64,000 bases of DNA from Salibacterium lacus (GCF_042684865.1 NZ_JBHUML010000002.1:992001-1056000); one strand, 5' to 3'; positions 8,185 to 16,459 are shown, counted from the first letter of the stretch. The notes: generated by a model from the letters alone, not told the origin. Numbers and translations: made by a program.

Positions 8185-8249
8185 AGCAATCTCCTTTACT
8201 GACAAGCATATTATCCTTAAATGATATCATCAGTGGCGGCTGAAAAGCA

Positions 8250-9638
8250 TTAATGATGAATTCCTTTGCCGATCCAGGAGCGGGCTGCTTCATAGAAGCT
8301 TTCCAGCAATGTTGGATGCGGGTGCACCATAGAAGCAAGTTCGTCGACGGTTCCTTCCAGATGGATGTAGGCCGCAGGCTCTCCAATCATTTCGGTGACG
8401 TGGGGCCCTGCAAGAACAGCGCCCAGAATTTCACCGTGCTTTTTCTCCGCAATGATCTTGGTAAATCCATCTGACTCTCCCATCGCCATCGCTTTACCGT
8501 TTCCCTGCAGTGGAATGAGTTCTGTTTTATAATCATAGCCACGCTGCTGCACTTCTTCTTCTGTCATTCCAACCGCAGCAATTTCCGGGAACGTATAGAT
8601 GCACCTTGGAATAGGAGACGTATGAATGGAAGACTTGAGACCGAAGGCATGTTCCACTGCAGTAATGCCTTCCGAACTTGCAGCATGAGCGAGTTTCCAG
8701 CCTCCCGCTGCGAGATCACCAATTGTATACAAGCCGCTGACACTGGTCTCCATGTTTTCATTCACCCGGACGAACCCATCTTCGTACTGCACCGATGTAT
8801 CTTCAAGCAGTGCGTTGTTTGGTTTGCGGCCGGCTGTCACGAGTACGTCATCCACACCCATTTCCTCTCTCGAACCATCCTCCCGTGTATACACGGCAGT
8901 AAACGCTCCTTCCTGTTTGGTTTGGATATCATCGAGGGCCGCACTGGTTTCCACGGTAACTCCCTGTTTTTCCAAGGAACGCCGCAGCAGAGCGGCGGCA
9001 TCTTTATCTTCGCCTGTTAGAATATCTTCCTGCATTTCCACCATCGTAACGTCTACATGCAGGCCCGCAAATAGACAGGCATATTCGACTCCCACAATCC
9101 CACCACCTACAATAAGCAGGGACGAGGGAAGTTCTCGTTTTTCAAAAATGGTATCGCTGGTGAAATGTGCCGCTTCACGGAGTCCGCTGACAGGCGGCAC
9201 AAATGGGCTGGTTCCTGCAGCGGCAATGACGTGCGGTGCCTGGAGCAGTTCCGTCCCCCCTGCTTTTTCCACGGTGACTTCTTTTTCATTATTAACACGG
9301 CCCCGCCCGGAAAAGACATCAATTTTCCCTTTTTTCATCAGAGCTGTGATGCCGGCCTCGAGCTGGGACACAACCTTCTCTTTTCGTTCAAGCATCGCTG
9401 TATAGGAAAAAGAAACGTCTCCCGTTTCTATTCCCCAGGCAGCTGAATCCTCCACCTGATGCAGGACTTCGGCGTGCTGCAGCATTGTCTTGGAAGGAAT
9501 ACAGCCGCGGTGCAGGCACGTTCCGCCGATTTTCAGGTCTTCCACGATCGCGGTTTTCTTTCCTTCATTGGCAGCCCGGAGAGCGGCTGTATAGCCCCCC
9601 GGACCGCTTCCGATAATGATGATGTCATACGTATGCAT
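8250..9638 (-). CDS. acoL: Dihydrolipoamide dehydrogenase (E3)
   Basis: This 462-aa flavoprotein reoxidises the lipoyl arm of E2 with NAD+. The N-terminus has the FAD motif IIGSGPGGYTAA and the redox disulfide GGTCLHRGCIPSK (Cys41, Cys46). A second nucleotide site (VGGGIVGVEYA) and the C-terminal dimerisation domain with HPHPTLLESFYEAA follow. It is the fourth gene of the E1alpha-E1beta-E2-E3 set, 16 bases behind E2, so it is dedicated to this complex and is probably not the general cellular E3. Confidence 0.95.
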   Translation of the reverse strand: MHTYDIIIIGSGPGGYTAALRAANEGKKTAIVEDLKIGGTCLHRGCIPSKTMLQHAEVLHQVEDSAAWGIETGDVSFSYTAMLERKEKVVSQLEAGITALMKKGKIDVFSGRGRVNNEKEVTVEKAGGTELLQAPHVIAAAGTSPFVPPVSGLREAAHFTSDTIFEKRELPSSLLIVGGGIVGVEYACLFAGLHVDVTMVEMQEDILTGEDKDAAALLRRSLEKQGVTVETSAALDDIQTKQEGAFTAVYTREDGSREEMGVDDVLVTAGRKPNNALLEDTSVQYEDGFVRVNENMETSVSGLYTIGDLAAGGWKLAHAASSEGITAVEHAFGLKSSIHTSPIPRCIYTFPEIAAVGMTEEEVQQRGYDYKTELIPLQGNGKAMAMGESDGFTKIIAEKKHGEILGAVLAGPHVTEMIGEPAAYIHLEGTVDELASMVHPHPTLLESFYEAARSWIGKGIHH

Positions 9639-9654
9639 CGGGGTTCCTCCTTCC

Positions 9655-10992
9655 TTACATCAACAGTTCATAGGGAGCTTCGAGCATCTGTTTCAATTCT
9701 GTCAAAAACGCAGCAGCCGGCGCTCCATCTACAATCCGGTGATCAAACGAAAGGCTGCATGTTGTCATCGGACGAAGTTCTACATTCCCATTACGGCCGA
9801 CCGGTATTTCTTTCATCTGTCCGACACCGAGAATGGCAGCTTCCGGCTGGTTGATGATCGGAGTGAATCCGTCCACGGCATACATACCGAGATTGCTGAT
9901 TGTAAAGGTCCCCCCCTGCATCTGACCCGGCTTCAGCTGCTGATTTCTGGCATCACGGGCCAGCTCCTTGCTTTCCTTGACGAGATCCGTCAACCCTTTG
10001 TCTCCGGCACGCGGAACCACGGGAACGACAAGACCCTGCTCTGTCGCAACAGCAAGCCCGATATTAATGTCCCGGTGGAGCAGGATTTCCTGCTGATCCG
10101 AAGACAGGGAAGCATTGATGGATGGATGCCGTTTCAAGGCCGCAGCCACGGCTTTCATAATAATTTCAGTGTAGGACAACTTCGAACCGGTCTGTTCGAC
10201 GACTTTATCCTGAAGCTGGCTCCGCAGCCGGATAGCTTCGGTCATATCAACATCAGAATAAAGCGTGACGTGCGGAACAGTGGATGCACTCTCGGTCATA
10301 CGATCGGCAACGACTTTGCGGACACCTTTCATCGGAATCCGGTCCGGTTCGGCTGAAGTACTCTGCTGGGTGCCGCTGGATAGATCTTTTGTATAAATTT
10401 TATCAGCAGGACCGGAGCCTTCTACTGTATTTAAATCAACCTGTTGTTCTTCCGCCCATTTACGGGCAAGTGGTGTGGCTTTCGGCGCCTGCGGAGCATT
10501 CTTCACATGATTGTACACATCCTGCTGCTGCACGCGTTGTTTCGGACCGCTTCCTGTTACGTCGGAGAGGGTTACTCCTTCCTCTCCTGCCACACGCCGC
10601 GCCGCCGGTGTCGCGCGGACCTGTCCCTGTTCGATTTGGTTAACCGGAGCAGACTCGGAACCCTCTGCAGTTGGTTCGTTTTGTTCAGGTGCAGGTTCTG
10701 CTTTGGATTCGGCATCTTCTGTACTTTCCGGAGGAGTGTCCGGTACATTCTCTTCTTTCTCACCGATATAGCCGACTACCGTATTTACAGGTACCACATC
10801 ATCAACGTTGTAATATTTTTTGAGCATGAAACCTTCTTCGTAGGCTTCCACTTCAATGTTTATTTTGTCACTCATGACTTCAAAAACCGGTTCGCCCATT
10901 TCCACCGGATCTCCTTCATTTTTCATCCATTGAAGGATGGTACCGGTTTCCATCGTGCTGCTCAGTTTCGGCATGAAAACTTCTTTTGCCAC
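9655..10992 (-). CDS. acoC: Dihydrolipoamide acyltransferase (E2) with two E3-binding domains
   Basis: The 445-aa E2 core has one lipoyl domain (lipoyl Lys43 in MSDKINIEVEA). Two peripheral-subunit-binding domains follow in tandem: residues about 126-162 (RATPAARRVAGEEGV) and 171-206 (KATPLARKWAEEQQV). The catalytic acyltransferase domain ends with FDHRIVDG (His418). It would receive an acyl, probably acetyl, group from the TPP enzyme and pass it to CoA. The GTG start follows AAGGAGGTGAAT. Most E2 proteins have a single binding domain, so the duplication is a visible peculiarity. Confidence 0.93.
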   Translation of the reverse strand: MAKEVFMPKLSSTMETGTILQWMKNEGDPVEMGEPVFEVMSDKINIEVEAYEEGFMLKKYYNVDDVVPVNTVVGYIGEKEENVPDTPPESTEDAESKAEPAPEQNEPTAEGSESAPVNQIEQGQVRATPAARRVAGEEGVTLSDVTGSGPKQRVQQQDVYNHVKNAPQAPKATPLARKWAEEQQVDLNTVEGSGPADKIYTKDLSSGTQQSTSAEPDRIPMKGVRKVVADRMTESASTVPHVTLYSDVDMTEAIRLRSQLQDKVVEQTGSKLSYTEIIMKAVAAALKRHPSINASLSSDQQEILLHRDINIGLAVATEQGLVVPVVPRAGDKGLTDLVKESKELARDARNQQLKPGQMQGGTFTISNLGMYAVDGFTPIINQPEAAILGVGQMKEIPVGRNGNVELRPMTTCSLSFDHRIVDGAPAAAFLTELKQMLEAPYELLM

Positions 10993-11006
10993 AGGGATTC
11001 ACCTCC

Positions 11007-11993
11007 TTACGTACGCTGCAGGGTTTCTCTGCATGCCTGAATCAAATCGTCAGTCTGAGGCGTCATCGCTTTTTCAAGTTCCGGATTATAAGGGACCGGC
11101 ACCGGCGATGCGCCAAGCCGCTTCACCGGTGCATCGAGAAAATCAAACGCTTCGCTTTCTGTGATCATACTTGCTATTTCTGCGCCGTAACCGCCGCGTT
11201 TCACCGCTTCATGAACGACAACGACACGGTTCGTTTTAATGACCGACTGCACGATGGTTTCTTCATCGAGTGGAACGATGGAGCGGGGATCAATAACTTC
11301 TACGCTGATTCCTTCTTCAGAAAGTTTTTCCGCCGCATCCAGCGCCCGGTGAACCATCACGGACGTTGCAACAATCGTGACGTCTGTTCCTTCTTTCTTG
11401 ACGTCGGCCTGACCGAGTGAAATACTGTATGGTTCTTCCGGAACATCGTCACTGCTCGTTTTATACAGCAGTTTGTGTTCGTAAAAGATAACCGGGTTCG
11501 GATCATCTATTGCTGCTTTCAAGAGACCTTTAGCATCATAGGCCGTGGATGGCTGCACCACTTTCAATCCCGGAACATGGGCAACCCACGCTTCCAGACT
11601 CTGCGAATGCTGGGCGGCCGCGCCTGTACCGGAGCCGGCAGGGGTCCGCAGCACCATCGGAACGTTGCCTTTTCCTCCGTACATGTAACGCAGTTTTGCC
11701 GCCTGGTTGGCAAGTTGATCCATCGCAATGGTAATAAAATCGGAGAATTGCAGCTCCACGATCGGCTGCATACCAGTAAGTGCTGATCCAATCGCAGATC
11801 CGGTAATTCCCGCTTCCGATATTGGCGTGTTACGTACCCTCTCCGGACCGAACTCTTCAACCATTCCGCGGGTGACTCCGAAGGCTCCACCGTACACACC
11901 GATGTCTTCCCCCATCAGAAAAACATTTTCATTTTCTCTCATTTCCTGTGACATACATTCCCGCAATGCTTCTACATACGTTAATTCTCTCAC
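11007..11993 (-). CDS. acoB: TPP-dependent dehydrogenase E1 beta subunit (AcoB-like)
   Basis: The 328-aa protein matches the beta chain of pyruvate, branched-chain and acetoin dehydrogenases. Motifs are MGEDIGVYGGAFGVTRGM, NTPISEAGITGSAIGSA, RTPAGSGTGAAAQHSQS (active-site loop) and VVHEAVKRGGYGAEIAS. With the alpha subunit at 12024 it forms the thiamine-diphosphate site that cleaves the substrate and loads the lipoyl arm. The GTG start follows GGAGGGGAAATCA. It lies 30 bases after E1alpha. Confidence 0.94.
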   Translation of the reverse strand: MRELTYVEALRECMSQEMRENENVFLMGEDIGVYGGAFGVTRGMVEEFGPERVRNTPISEAGITGSAIGSALTGMQPIVELQFSDFITIAMDQLANQAAKLRYMYGGKGNVPMVLRTPAGSGTGAAAQHSQSLEAWVAHVPGLKVVQPSTAYDAKGLLKAAIDDPNPVIFYEHKLLYKTSSDDVPEEPYSISLGQADVKKEGTDVTIVATSVMVHRALDAAEKLSEEGISVEVIDPRSIVPLDEETIVQSVIKTNRVVVVHEAVKRGGYGAEIASMITESEAFDFLDAPVKRLGASPVPVPYNPELEKAMTPQTDDLIQACRETLQRT

Positions 11994-12023
11994 TGATTTC
12001 CCCTCCTGTTCCTAAACGGTATT

Positions 12024-13007
12024 TCAGGCGTAGACATCTTCCAGCAGTGTATCCAGTCCAGGTTCCGGACTTTCTTCTGCGAATTGGACTGCTTCTTCGA
12101 CATTCTGTTTGGCTTCTTTGCGTATATTTTCTGCTTCGTCTTCGGTCAGAAGCTCTTCATGGATCAAAAGTTCCCGAAAGCGCTTAATGCCGTCTTTCTC
12201 TTTCCAGGTCTGTTCTTCTTCCCGGGTCCGGTACTTACGGGCGTCTGATTTCGAATGTCCTTTCCAGCGGTACGTTTTTGCTTCAATCAAAACAGGACCT
12301 TTGCCTTCCCGGGCATGCTGCACGGCCTTATCGGTTTCATTCATTATTTCAACAAGGTCGTTGCCGTCTACAACAACTCCGGGGATGCCGTAAGACGAAG
12401 CACGTTCGGCAATATCTTCGATGTTTACCATTTCCTTGACGGAACCGGACATACCGTACTGATTGTTTTCGCAGATAAACACAACCGGAAGATCCCAGAT
12501 GGAGGCAAGGTTAAGTGATTCATGAAAACTTCCCTCATTGGCGGCGCCGTCTCCGAAATAACTGAGAATGACATCTTCCTGGTTTTTCATTTTGGATGTC
12601 AGTGCTGCACCGGTTGCAAGGGGAATGCCGCCTCCGACAATGCCATTGGCGCCAAGGTTTCCTTTTTCTACATCAGCAATGTGCATGGAACCGCCTTTTC
12701 CTTTGCAGTAGCCGGTGGAGCGTCCAAAGAGCTCCGCCATCATCAAATTGATGTCCGCCCCTTTGGCAATACAATGGCCGTGGCCGCGGTGCGTACTTGT
12801 TATTTTGTCTTCATCCCGCAGCACCGAACACGGGCCGGATGCCGTCGGTTCCTGCCCGACACAAAGATGCGTTGTTCCGTGAATCATTCCTTTGGCAAAA
12901 AATTCGTCTACTTTTTCATCGAAATAGCGGATTGTCCACATTTCCTTCAACAGACCAATCAACTCATCACTTGATTTTTCCGGAAGAAGTTCTACAGATT
13001 TCAGCAT
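12024..13007 (-). CDS. acoA: TPP-dependent acetoin-dehydrogenase-like E1 alpha subunit
   Basis: The 327-aa protein carries the thiamine-diphosphate motif (GDGAANEGSFHESLNLAS...ENN) and a strongly AcoA-like block (STHRGHGHCIAKGADINLMM, YCKGKGGSMHIAD, NLGANGIVGGG). Its length suits AcoA (about 330 aa) better than pyruvate dehydrogenase E1alpha (about 370). Acetoin dehydrogenases cleave a methyl ketol to acetyl-CoA and an aldehyde. A 1-deoxyketose such as 1-deoxyxylulose 5-phosphate is the same kind of substrate (inference). It is the first gene of a seven-gene operon, with its own promoter and operator at 13019-13081. Confidence 0.93.
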   Translation of the reverse strand: MLKSVELLPEKSSDELIGLLKEMWTIRYFDEKVDEFFAKGMIHGTTHLCVGQEPTASGPCSVLRDEDKITSTHRGHGHCIAKGADINLMMAELFGRSTGYCKGKGGSMHIADVEKGNLGANGIVGGGIPLATGAALTSKMKNQEDVILSYFGDGAANEGSFHESLNLASIWDLPVVFICENNQYGMSGSVKEMVNIEDIAERASSYGIPGVVVDGNDLVEIMNETDKAVQHAREGKGPVLIEAKTYRWKGHSKSDARKYRTREEEQTWKEKDGIKRFRELLIHEELLTEDEAENIRKEAKQNVEEAVQFAEESPEPGLDTLLEDVYA

Positions 13008-13018
13008 AGTGCACCTCC

Positions 13019-13051
13019 ATTACATTTGTTCAGTAATATTACTTTTGTAAT
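13019..13051. promoter_or_regulatory. 33-bp palindromic operator A (E1alpha promoter)
   Basis: TTACA and TGTAA form the outer arms (ATTACATTTG ... ACTTTTGTAAT) of a 33-bp imperfect palindrome immediately downstream of the -10 element of the E1alpha promoter. The same spacing and arms occur at 15220-15252 and 16427-16459. A SorC-family regulator encoded in this locus is the likely ligand. Confidence 0.65.
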
Positions 13052-13052
13052 T

Positions 13053-13081
13053 ATAGTAGTTTAATTAACGAATAATGTCAA
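13053..13081 (-). promoter_or_regulatory. Sigma-A promoter for the E1alpha-to-DRL operon
   Basis: On the minus strand TTGACA (13081-13076) is followed by a 17-base spacer and TACTAT (13058-13053). A better -10, TATAAT, lies 3 bases further on but at 20-base spacing. The 33-bp palindrome begins one base past the -10. Confidence 0.7.
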
Positions 13082-13138
13082 CTTTTCTTTTTCTTTTGTT
13101 CTAATTGTTTACAAATGTCACAAAAAGAGAAAAAAGAA

Positions 13139-13176
13139 GGGAAAGTCCCCCCTCAGCCTGCAAGGGAAGGACCCTC
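13139..13176 (-). terminator. Probable terminator between srlE and E1alpha
   Basis: GTCCTTCCCT and AGGGGGGAC can pair (with two G-T pairs) right after the srlE stop. The minus strand then runs into a T-rich stretch. It would separate the PTS transcript from the dehydrogenase operon, which has its own promoter. Confidence 0.5.
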
Positions 13177-13179
13177 CAT

Positions 13180-14226
13180 CTAATAAAGACCAAAACTTGC
13201 GAAGTAAGCAATGACAACAGCGATTGGACCTGTGATTAAACGGGAGAAGAGAACCGCCGGTATGCCGACTTCCACCGTTTCCGGTTCTGCTTCCCCAAGA
13301 GTCAAGCCTACAGGGATAAAGTCCATTCCTACCTGCGGGTTAATGGCAAACAATGCAGGCAGCGCCATCTGCGGCGGAATATTGCCATTCCCAATCTCTA
13401 CACCGATCAGCACACCGACAACCTGGGCGATAACTGCACCGGGTGCGAGAATCGGAGAAATAAGCGGTATGGCTCCCAGAAGCGAAAGGATCAACATACC
13501 AGTGAGTGAACCAGCAAGCGGGGAAACATAGTTGGCGATTAAATCACCGATTCCTGTATAGTTAATAATACCGATAAGCATACTGACAAACGCCATAAAT
13601 GGCAGAATATTCTTAATAACAGTATCGACTGTTTCCCTTCCGGACTGGAAAAAGATACTGACGACATTCCCGATTTTATTGCCAAGAGTATCAATAAACT
13701 GTCCGATTTTGCTTTTTCCTTTGCCGTTGTACCCCTGTTCTGCTACTTGTTCTTTGGCAGTTTCTTTCGTTACCTTCTGCGTTTCGTCCTTTGCTGATTC
13801 TTGATCTTCTATTTCTTCATTGGCTTCTTCGACGCTTTTCTCAACGGCTCCGCCTTCCACATCTTCAATGTTATCGGTTCCAACACCGGAAACAAAGTTC
13901 GTTTCCTTGATAAATTTCATCAACGGACCGGACGGGGAATTACTGAACACGTTGATGGTCAAGACTCCCATCCGTGGATATACACCACTTCTTGCCGTGC
14001 CGCCGCAGTTGATAACTGCACACAGCATTTCTTCTTTTTCCACGGATTGTTCAAAACCATCTACTGCTGTGGCCCCGGTGCGGTCGGCGATTTCCCGGGC
14101 AACTGGGTGGATTCCGCCGCCGGTGACTGATACGACATATTTTTTCTCATCATCGGGCTGAATAACGAGTGGACCGCCCCACCCGGAAGCGCCTTTGTGT
14201 ACTTTTACTGCATGATACTCACTCAT
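13180..14226 (-). CDS. srlE: PTS glucitol/sorbitol-type EIIBC component
   Basis: The 348-aa protein has an N-terminal cytoplasmic IIB domain with the phosphocysteine motif VINCGGTARSGVYP (Cys74). A charged linker rich in Glu and Lys follows (about residues 120-180), then a membrane domain with several hydrophobic segments and the family block LSPILAPGAVIAQVVG-type (ISPILAPGAVIA). With SrlA and SrlB it forms a complete glucitol-family permease that phosphorylates a polyol on entry. It lies 46 bases behind srlA. Only one srlE gene is seen, as in enteric srlAEB. Confidence 0.93.
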   Translation of the reverse strand: MSEYHAVKVHKGASGWGGPLVIQPDDEKKYVVSVTGGGIHPVAREIADRTGATAVDGFEQSVEKEEMLCAVINCGGTARSGVYPRMGVLTINVFSNSPSGPLMKFIKETNFVSGVGTDNIEDVEGGAVEKSVEEANEEIEDQESAKDETQKVTKETAKEQVAEQGYNGKGKSKIGQFIDTLGNKIGNVVSIFFQSGRETVDTVIKNILPFMAFVSMLIGIINYTGIGDLIANYVSPLAGSLTGMLILSLLGAIPLISPILAPGAVIAQVVGVLIGVEIGNGNIPPQMALPALFAINPQVGMDFIPVGLTLGEAEPETVEVGIPAVLFSRLITGPIAVVIAYFASFGLY

Positions 14227-14272
14227 TTATTTAACCTCCTCCGTTTTCCTGCTATTTTTGACTTCCTGTTTT

Positions 14273-14815
14273 TTATTCTGCTGCAGCTTCTGATTTTCGT
14301 TTATTGTTTTTAATCATATAGTTGGTAATTATTTCTGTAACAACACCCCGGAGAAGCATGACAGCAATACCAACAAGCAGAAATCTCAAAGCGAGCGGTC
14401 CCTGGGACAAACCGACATCCGAAATCCCCGCGGCAACCCCGGTATAAACGAACAGTTCTGCTGCGTTGGCGTGGGGGAAAAGCCCTGTAATCGGGTGTAC
14501 AAACGAAACGGCAGAATCATAAAAGGCCGGCTTTTGGCGTTCCGGCAGAAAACGACCGAACGTGTAGCACATCGGGTTGGTGAGAAAGAACACGGCCATA
14601 AATGGAAAGATCGTGTAACGCAGAATAAAATATTTCGTACATTTCTGGGCAAAGCGGTTCACCCGTTCTTCTCCGACGAATTTAATAACAGCATTCACGG
14701 CTGTAATCAAAACAATTAATAATGGGATAATATCTGTCACCAGACCGGTAAACGTTTCACCGCCTGCTTCGAACATGCCGATAAAGCCTTCAGCTAGTGT
14801 AATTAAGAAATCCAT
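14273..14815 (-). CDS. srlA: PTS glucitol/sorbitol-type EIIC2 component
   Basis: The 180-aa integral membrane protein has about four hydrophobic segments and the family motifs NPMCYTFGRFLPERQKPAFYDSA and HPITGLFPHANAAE. It forms the membrane channel of the glucitol-type permease with SrlE. Its start overlaps the end of gutM by 13 bases, showing tight operon coupling. Substrate cannot be read from the sequence. The family handles glucitol and related polyols. Confidence 0.93.
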   Translation of the reverse strand: MDFLITLAEGFIGMFEAGGETFTGLVTDIIPLLIVLITAVNAVIKFVGEERVNRFAQKCTKYFILRYTIFPFMAVFFLTNPMCYTFGRFLPERQKPAFYDSAVSFVHPITGLFPHANAAELFVYTGVAAGISDVGLSQGPLALRFLLVGIAVMLLRGVVTEIITNYMIKNNKRKSEAAAE

Positions 14816-15204
14816 GCTTCATTCCCCTCTCTTTTCTTTTTCATTTCTTGTTCAATCATACCGGCAGCACCGGCCAGAGCACTGCTTTCTTTTACCGTCA
14901 GCGTCTCAAGGTCTCTGCTCTCCTCCAGCGTCAAACCAATTAATTTTTTAATAGTTCGGAATCTTGCAAACACAGTTAACCCTTTCATCACTTTTGCTTC
15001 CTTAATTTTGGTTTCATCATCACAGACTACCAGCATTACAGCACCGTTTCCGAATCTCTTTTTAAAATATCCTGTCCCTAGATAACCTTTGTGTTTCCGG
15101 CTCATTTCTCTGATCTTTCCCTGGTAATGTTTTACCTGCAGATGGGTCAATAAAAATTGTAATGTCCAGATTGCAGCAAAGATAATAAAAAAGGTGCCCC
15201 ACAT
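14803..15204 (-). CDS. gutM: Glucitol operon activator-type protein GutM
   Basis: The 133-aa protein starts with a membrane anchor (residues about 3-20) followed by a GutM domain (YLGTGYFKKRFGNGAVMLVVCDD). GutM proteins are encoded with glucitol PTS genes and affect their expression. It is the first gene of the gutM-srlA-srlE transcript, and its promoter, cre site and operator are all within 80 bases upstream. An AAAAGGAGGGAAAAGAG site precedes the ATG. Confidence 0.88.
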   Translation of the reverse strand: MWGTFFIIFAAIWTLQFLLTHLQVKHYQGKIREMSRKHKGYLGTGYFKKRFGNGAVMLVVCDDETKIKEAKVMKGLTVFARFRTIKKLIGLTLEESRDLETLTVKESSALAGAAGMIEQEMKKKREGNEAWIS

Positions 15205-15219
15205 CTCTTTTCCCTCCTT

Positions 15220-15252
15220 TTTACAAATGTATAATGTCTTAACTTTTGTAAA
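15220..15252. promoter_or_regulatory. 33-bp palindromic operator B (gutM promoter)
   Basis: TTTACAAATG and AACTTTTGTAAA are the arms of a 33-bp palindrome that starts one base past the -10 of the gutM promoter. This is exactly the arrangement seen at operator A, so a bound repressor would block initiation. It also overlaps the gutM leader. Confidence 0.7.
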
Positions 15253-15253
15253 A

Positions 15254-15282
15254 ATAATAAAACGCTTTCAAAGTTTTGTCAA
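15254..15282 (-). promoter_or_regulatory. Strong sigma-A promoter for gutM-srlA-srlE
   Basis: TTGACA (15282-15277), a 17-base spacer and TATTAT (15259-15254) on the minus strand are close to the full consensus. A cre-like site lies in the spacer and -10. Confidence 0.85.
15257..15271. promoter_or_regulatory. Candidate CcpA cre site in the gutM promoter
   Basis: ATAAAACGCTTTCAA matches the cre consensus WTGNNARCGNWWWCAW with one mismatch (A for the first G). It lies across the promoter spacer, where CcpA would repress transcription when preferred sugars are present. Confidence 0.65.
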
Positions 15283-15313
15283 CCTTCCCGCAGAAAGATT
15301 TATTTTTCCATTG

Positions 15314-16261
15314 TCAAAATGTCTGCTCCAGCAGTATTGCTGCCATGTTATAATCTGTTACCAGCACATCGATGCATCCGCTTTTTAATGCAGCATGAAG
15401 GCTTTCCACTTTTTCGACACCGTCGGTTACGGCGACTACTTCCGGTATCCTCCTTAAATCTTCCATCGTTATCGCAATTGTTCGATTGTTCAAAGTGTGT
15501 ACAATTTCCACCCCATCTTTATTGTAAAACTGCGAGTTAATATCACCGACGGCTTCTGCCTCTCTTAATGAGTCGATATCACCCGGGCTGAAATATCCCA
15601 TTTCCGCCATGGTCGCCTTCTCCGAGGGAATACCGACTCCCACTACTGCAAGATCCACCGTTCTGCCCTCCTCTATTACTTCGGCAATATCTTTGGACTG
15701 CATCAGGCTGTTCTTCAAATCCTCAGTCTCTACGAGAGCCGGCGCATGAAGGTAGGAAGAAGTCGTGTTCAGCTTCTGCGCAAGATGAAAAGTCAGGTGA
15801 TTGGAATGAAGATGAACATCGTTGCTTCCCATTCCGCCGATTAAAGGCACCAGGTGTACATTTTTCCCCATCCGTGCCGGAAATTCATCGATAAAAGCGT
15901 GCATCGACTTTCCCCAGGAAATGCCGATCCTGTTCAGAGTGTCTGTCTTTTTAGAAACATAGGAAGCGGCGGCATTTCCCACCCGTCTTTTAACCACTTC
16001 TGTTCCATGGGTGCCGGAAGCAGCAACCACAACATCCTTCAAGTTATACTTTTTTTCTATTTCGTTTTCGAGTTTTACCGTATGGAGCGTTTCATCATTG
16101 ATATAAATTTCCACGATCCCCATTTCCTTTGCTCTTTGCAGCAGTTTGGAAATGATTGGGCGGGATAGTTCTACTTTTTTAGCTATTTCTGTCTGTGTCC
16201 AGTTTTCCAGATGATATAGTTTCGCTATTCGAACCATTTGTCTCCGCTCTTTCCAGTCCAA
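15314..16261 (-). CDS. SorC/DeoR-type sugar-binding transcriptional regulator (copy 1)
   Basis: The 315-aa protein has an N-terminal helix-turn-helix (WTQTEIAKKVELSRPIISKLLQ) and a SorC effector domain (IGISWGKS, LIGGMGSNDVHLHSNHL, VGDINSQFYN). It is paralogous to the regulator at 7240-8184. A TTG start at 16259-16261 fits AAAAGGAGG best. Another TTG two codons upstream is very close to that site. It lies between gutM and the divergent GlpD-like gene, the usual place for a local regulator, and probably binds the nearby 33-bp palindromes. Confidence 0.88.
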   Translation of the reverse strand: MDWKERRQMVRIAKLYHLENWTQTEIAKKVELSRPIISKLLQRAKEMGIVEIYINDETLHTVKLENEIEKKYNLKDVVVAASGTHGTEVVKRRVGNAAASYVSKKTDTLNRIGISWGKSMHAFIDEFPARMGKNVHLVPLIGGMGSNDVHLHSNHLTFHLAQKLNTTSSYLHAPALVETEDLKNSLMQSKDIAEVIEEGRTVDLAVVGVGIPSEKATMAEMGYFSPGDIDSLREAEAVGDINSQFYNKDGVEIVHTLNNRTIAITMEDLRRIPEVVAVTDGVEKVESLHAALKSGCIDVLVTDYNMAAILLEQTF

Positions 16262-16385
16262 GTGCAACGCCTCCTTTTAACAATTGTCATTAAATGAATC
16301 CTATACATCATAGCAGGAATTTCCTCTGTTGTGGAATGCTCTGCCTGTTTCCAGCATAGTTTCTCCTCAAAATGTAAGCCCTTTA

Positions 16386-16414
16386 TTGACGAACGATAGA
16401 TAGTACGCTATGCT
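16386..16414 (+). promoter_or_regulatory. Sigma-A promoter for the GlpD-like gene
   Basis: TTGACG, a 17-base spacer and TATGCT lie upstream of operator C and the GlpD-like gene. Confidence 0.75.
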
Positions 16415-16426
16415 GAGGCTACCATA

Positions 16427-16459
16427 TTTACAAATGATGTTACAAAGAACTTTCGTAAA
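16427..16459. promoter_or_regulatory. 33-bp palindromic operator C (GlpD-like promoter)
   Basis: TTTACAAATG and ACTTTCGTAAA are the arms, with the same 33-bp span as operators A and B. It covers the expected transcription start region and its 3' arm touches the ribosome binding site of the GlpD-like gene. Confidence 0.68.

Noticed and set aside
9616..10356. Long plus-strand open frame (246 codons) opposite E2/E3
   Set aside because: It is antisense to the conserved E2 and E3 genes, resembles no known protein and has no ribosome binding site.
8250..13007. Housekeeping pyruvate dehydrogenase operon
   Set aside because: E1alpha is AcoA-like in length and motifs, and the operon is merged with PTS and SorC genes under a local operator.
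5555..16261. Plain sorbitol utilisation operon
   Set aside because: No sorbitol-6-phosphate dehydrogenase is present, and a TPP complex plus a DRL-family enzyme is not explained by sorbitol use.
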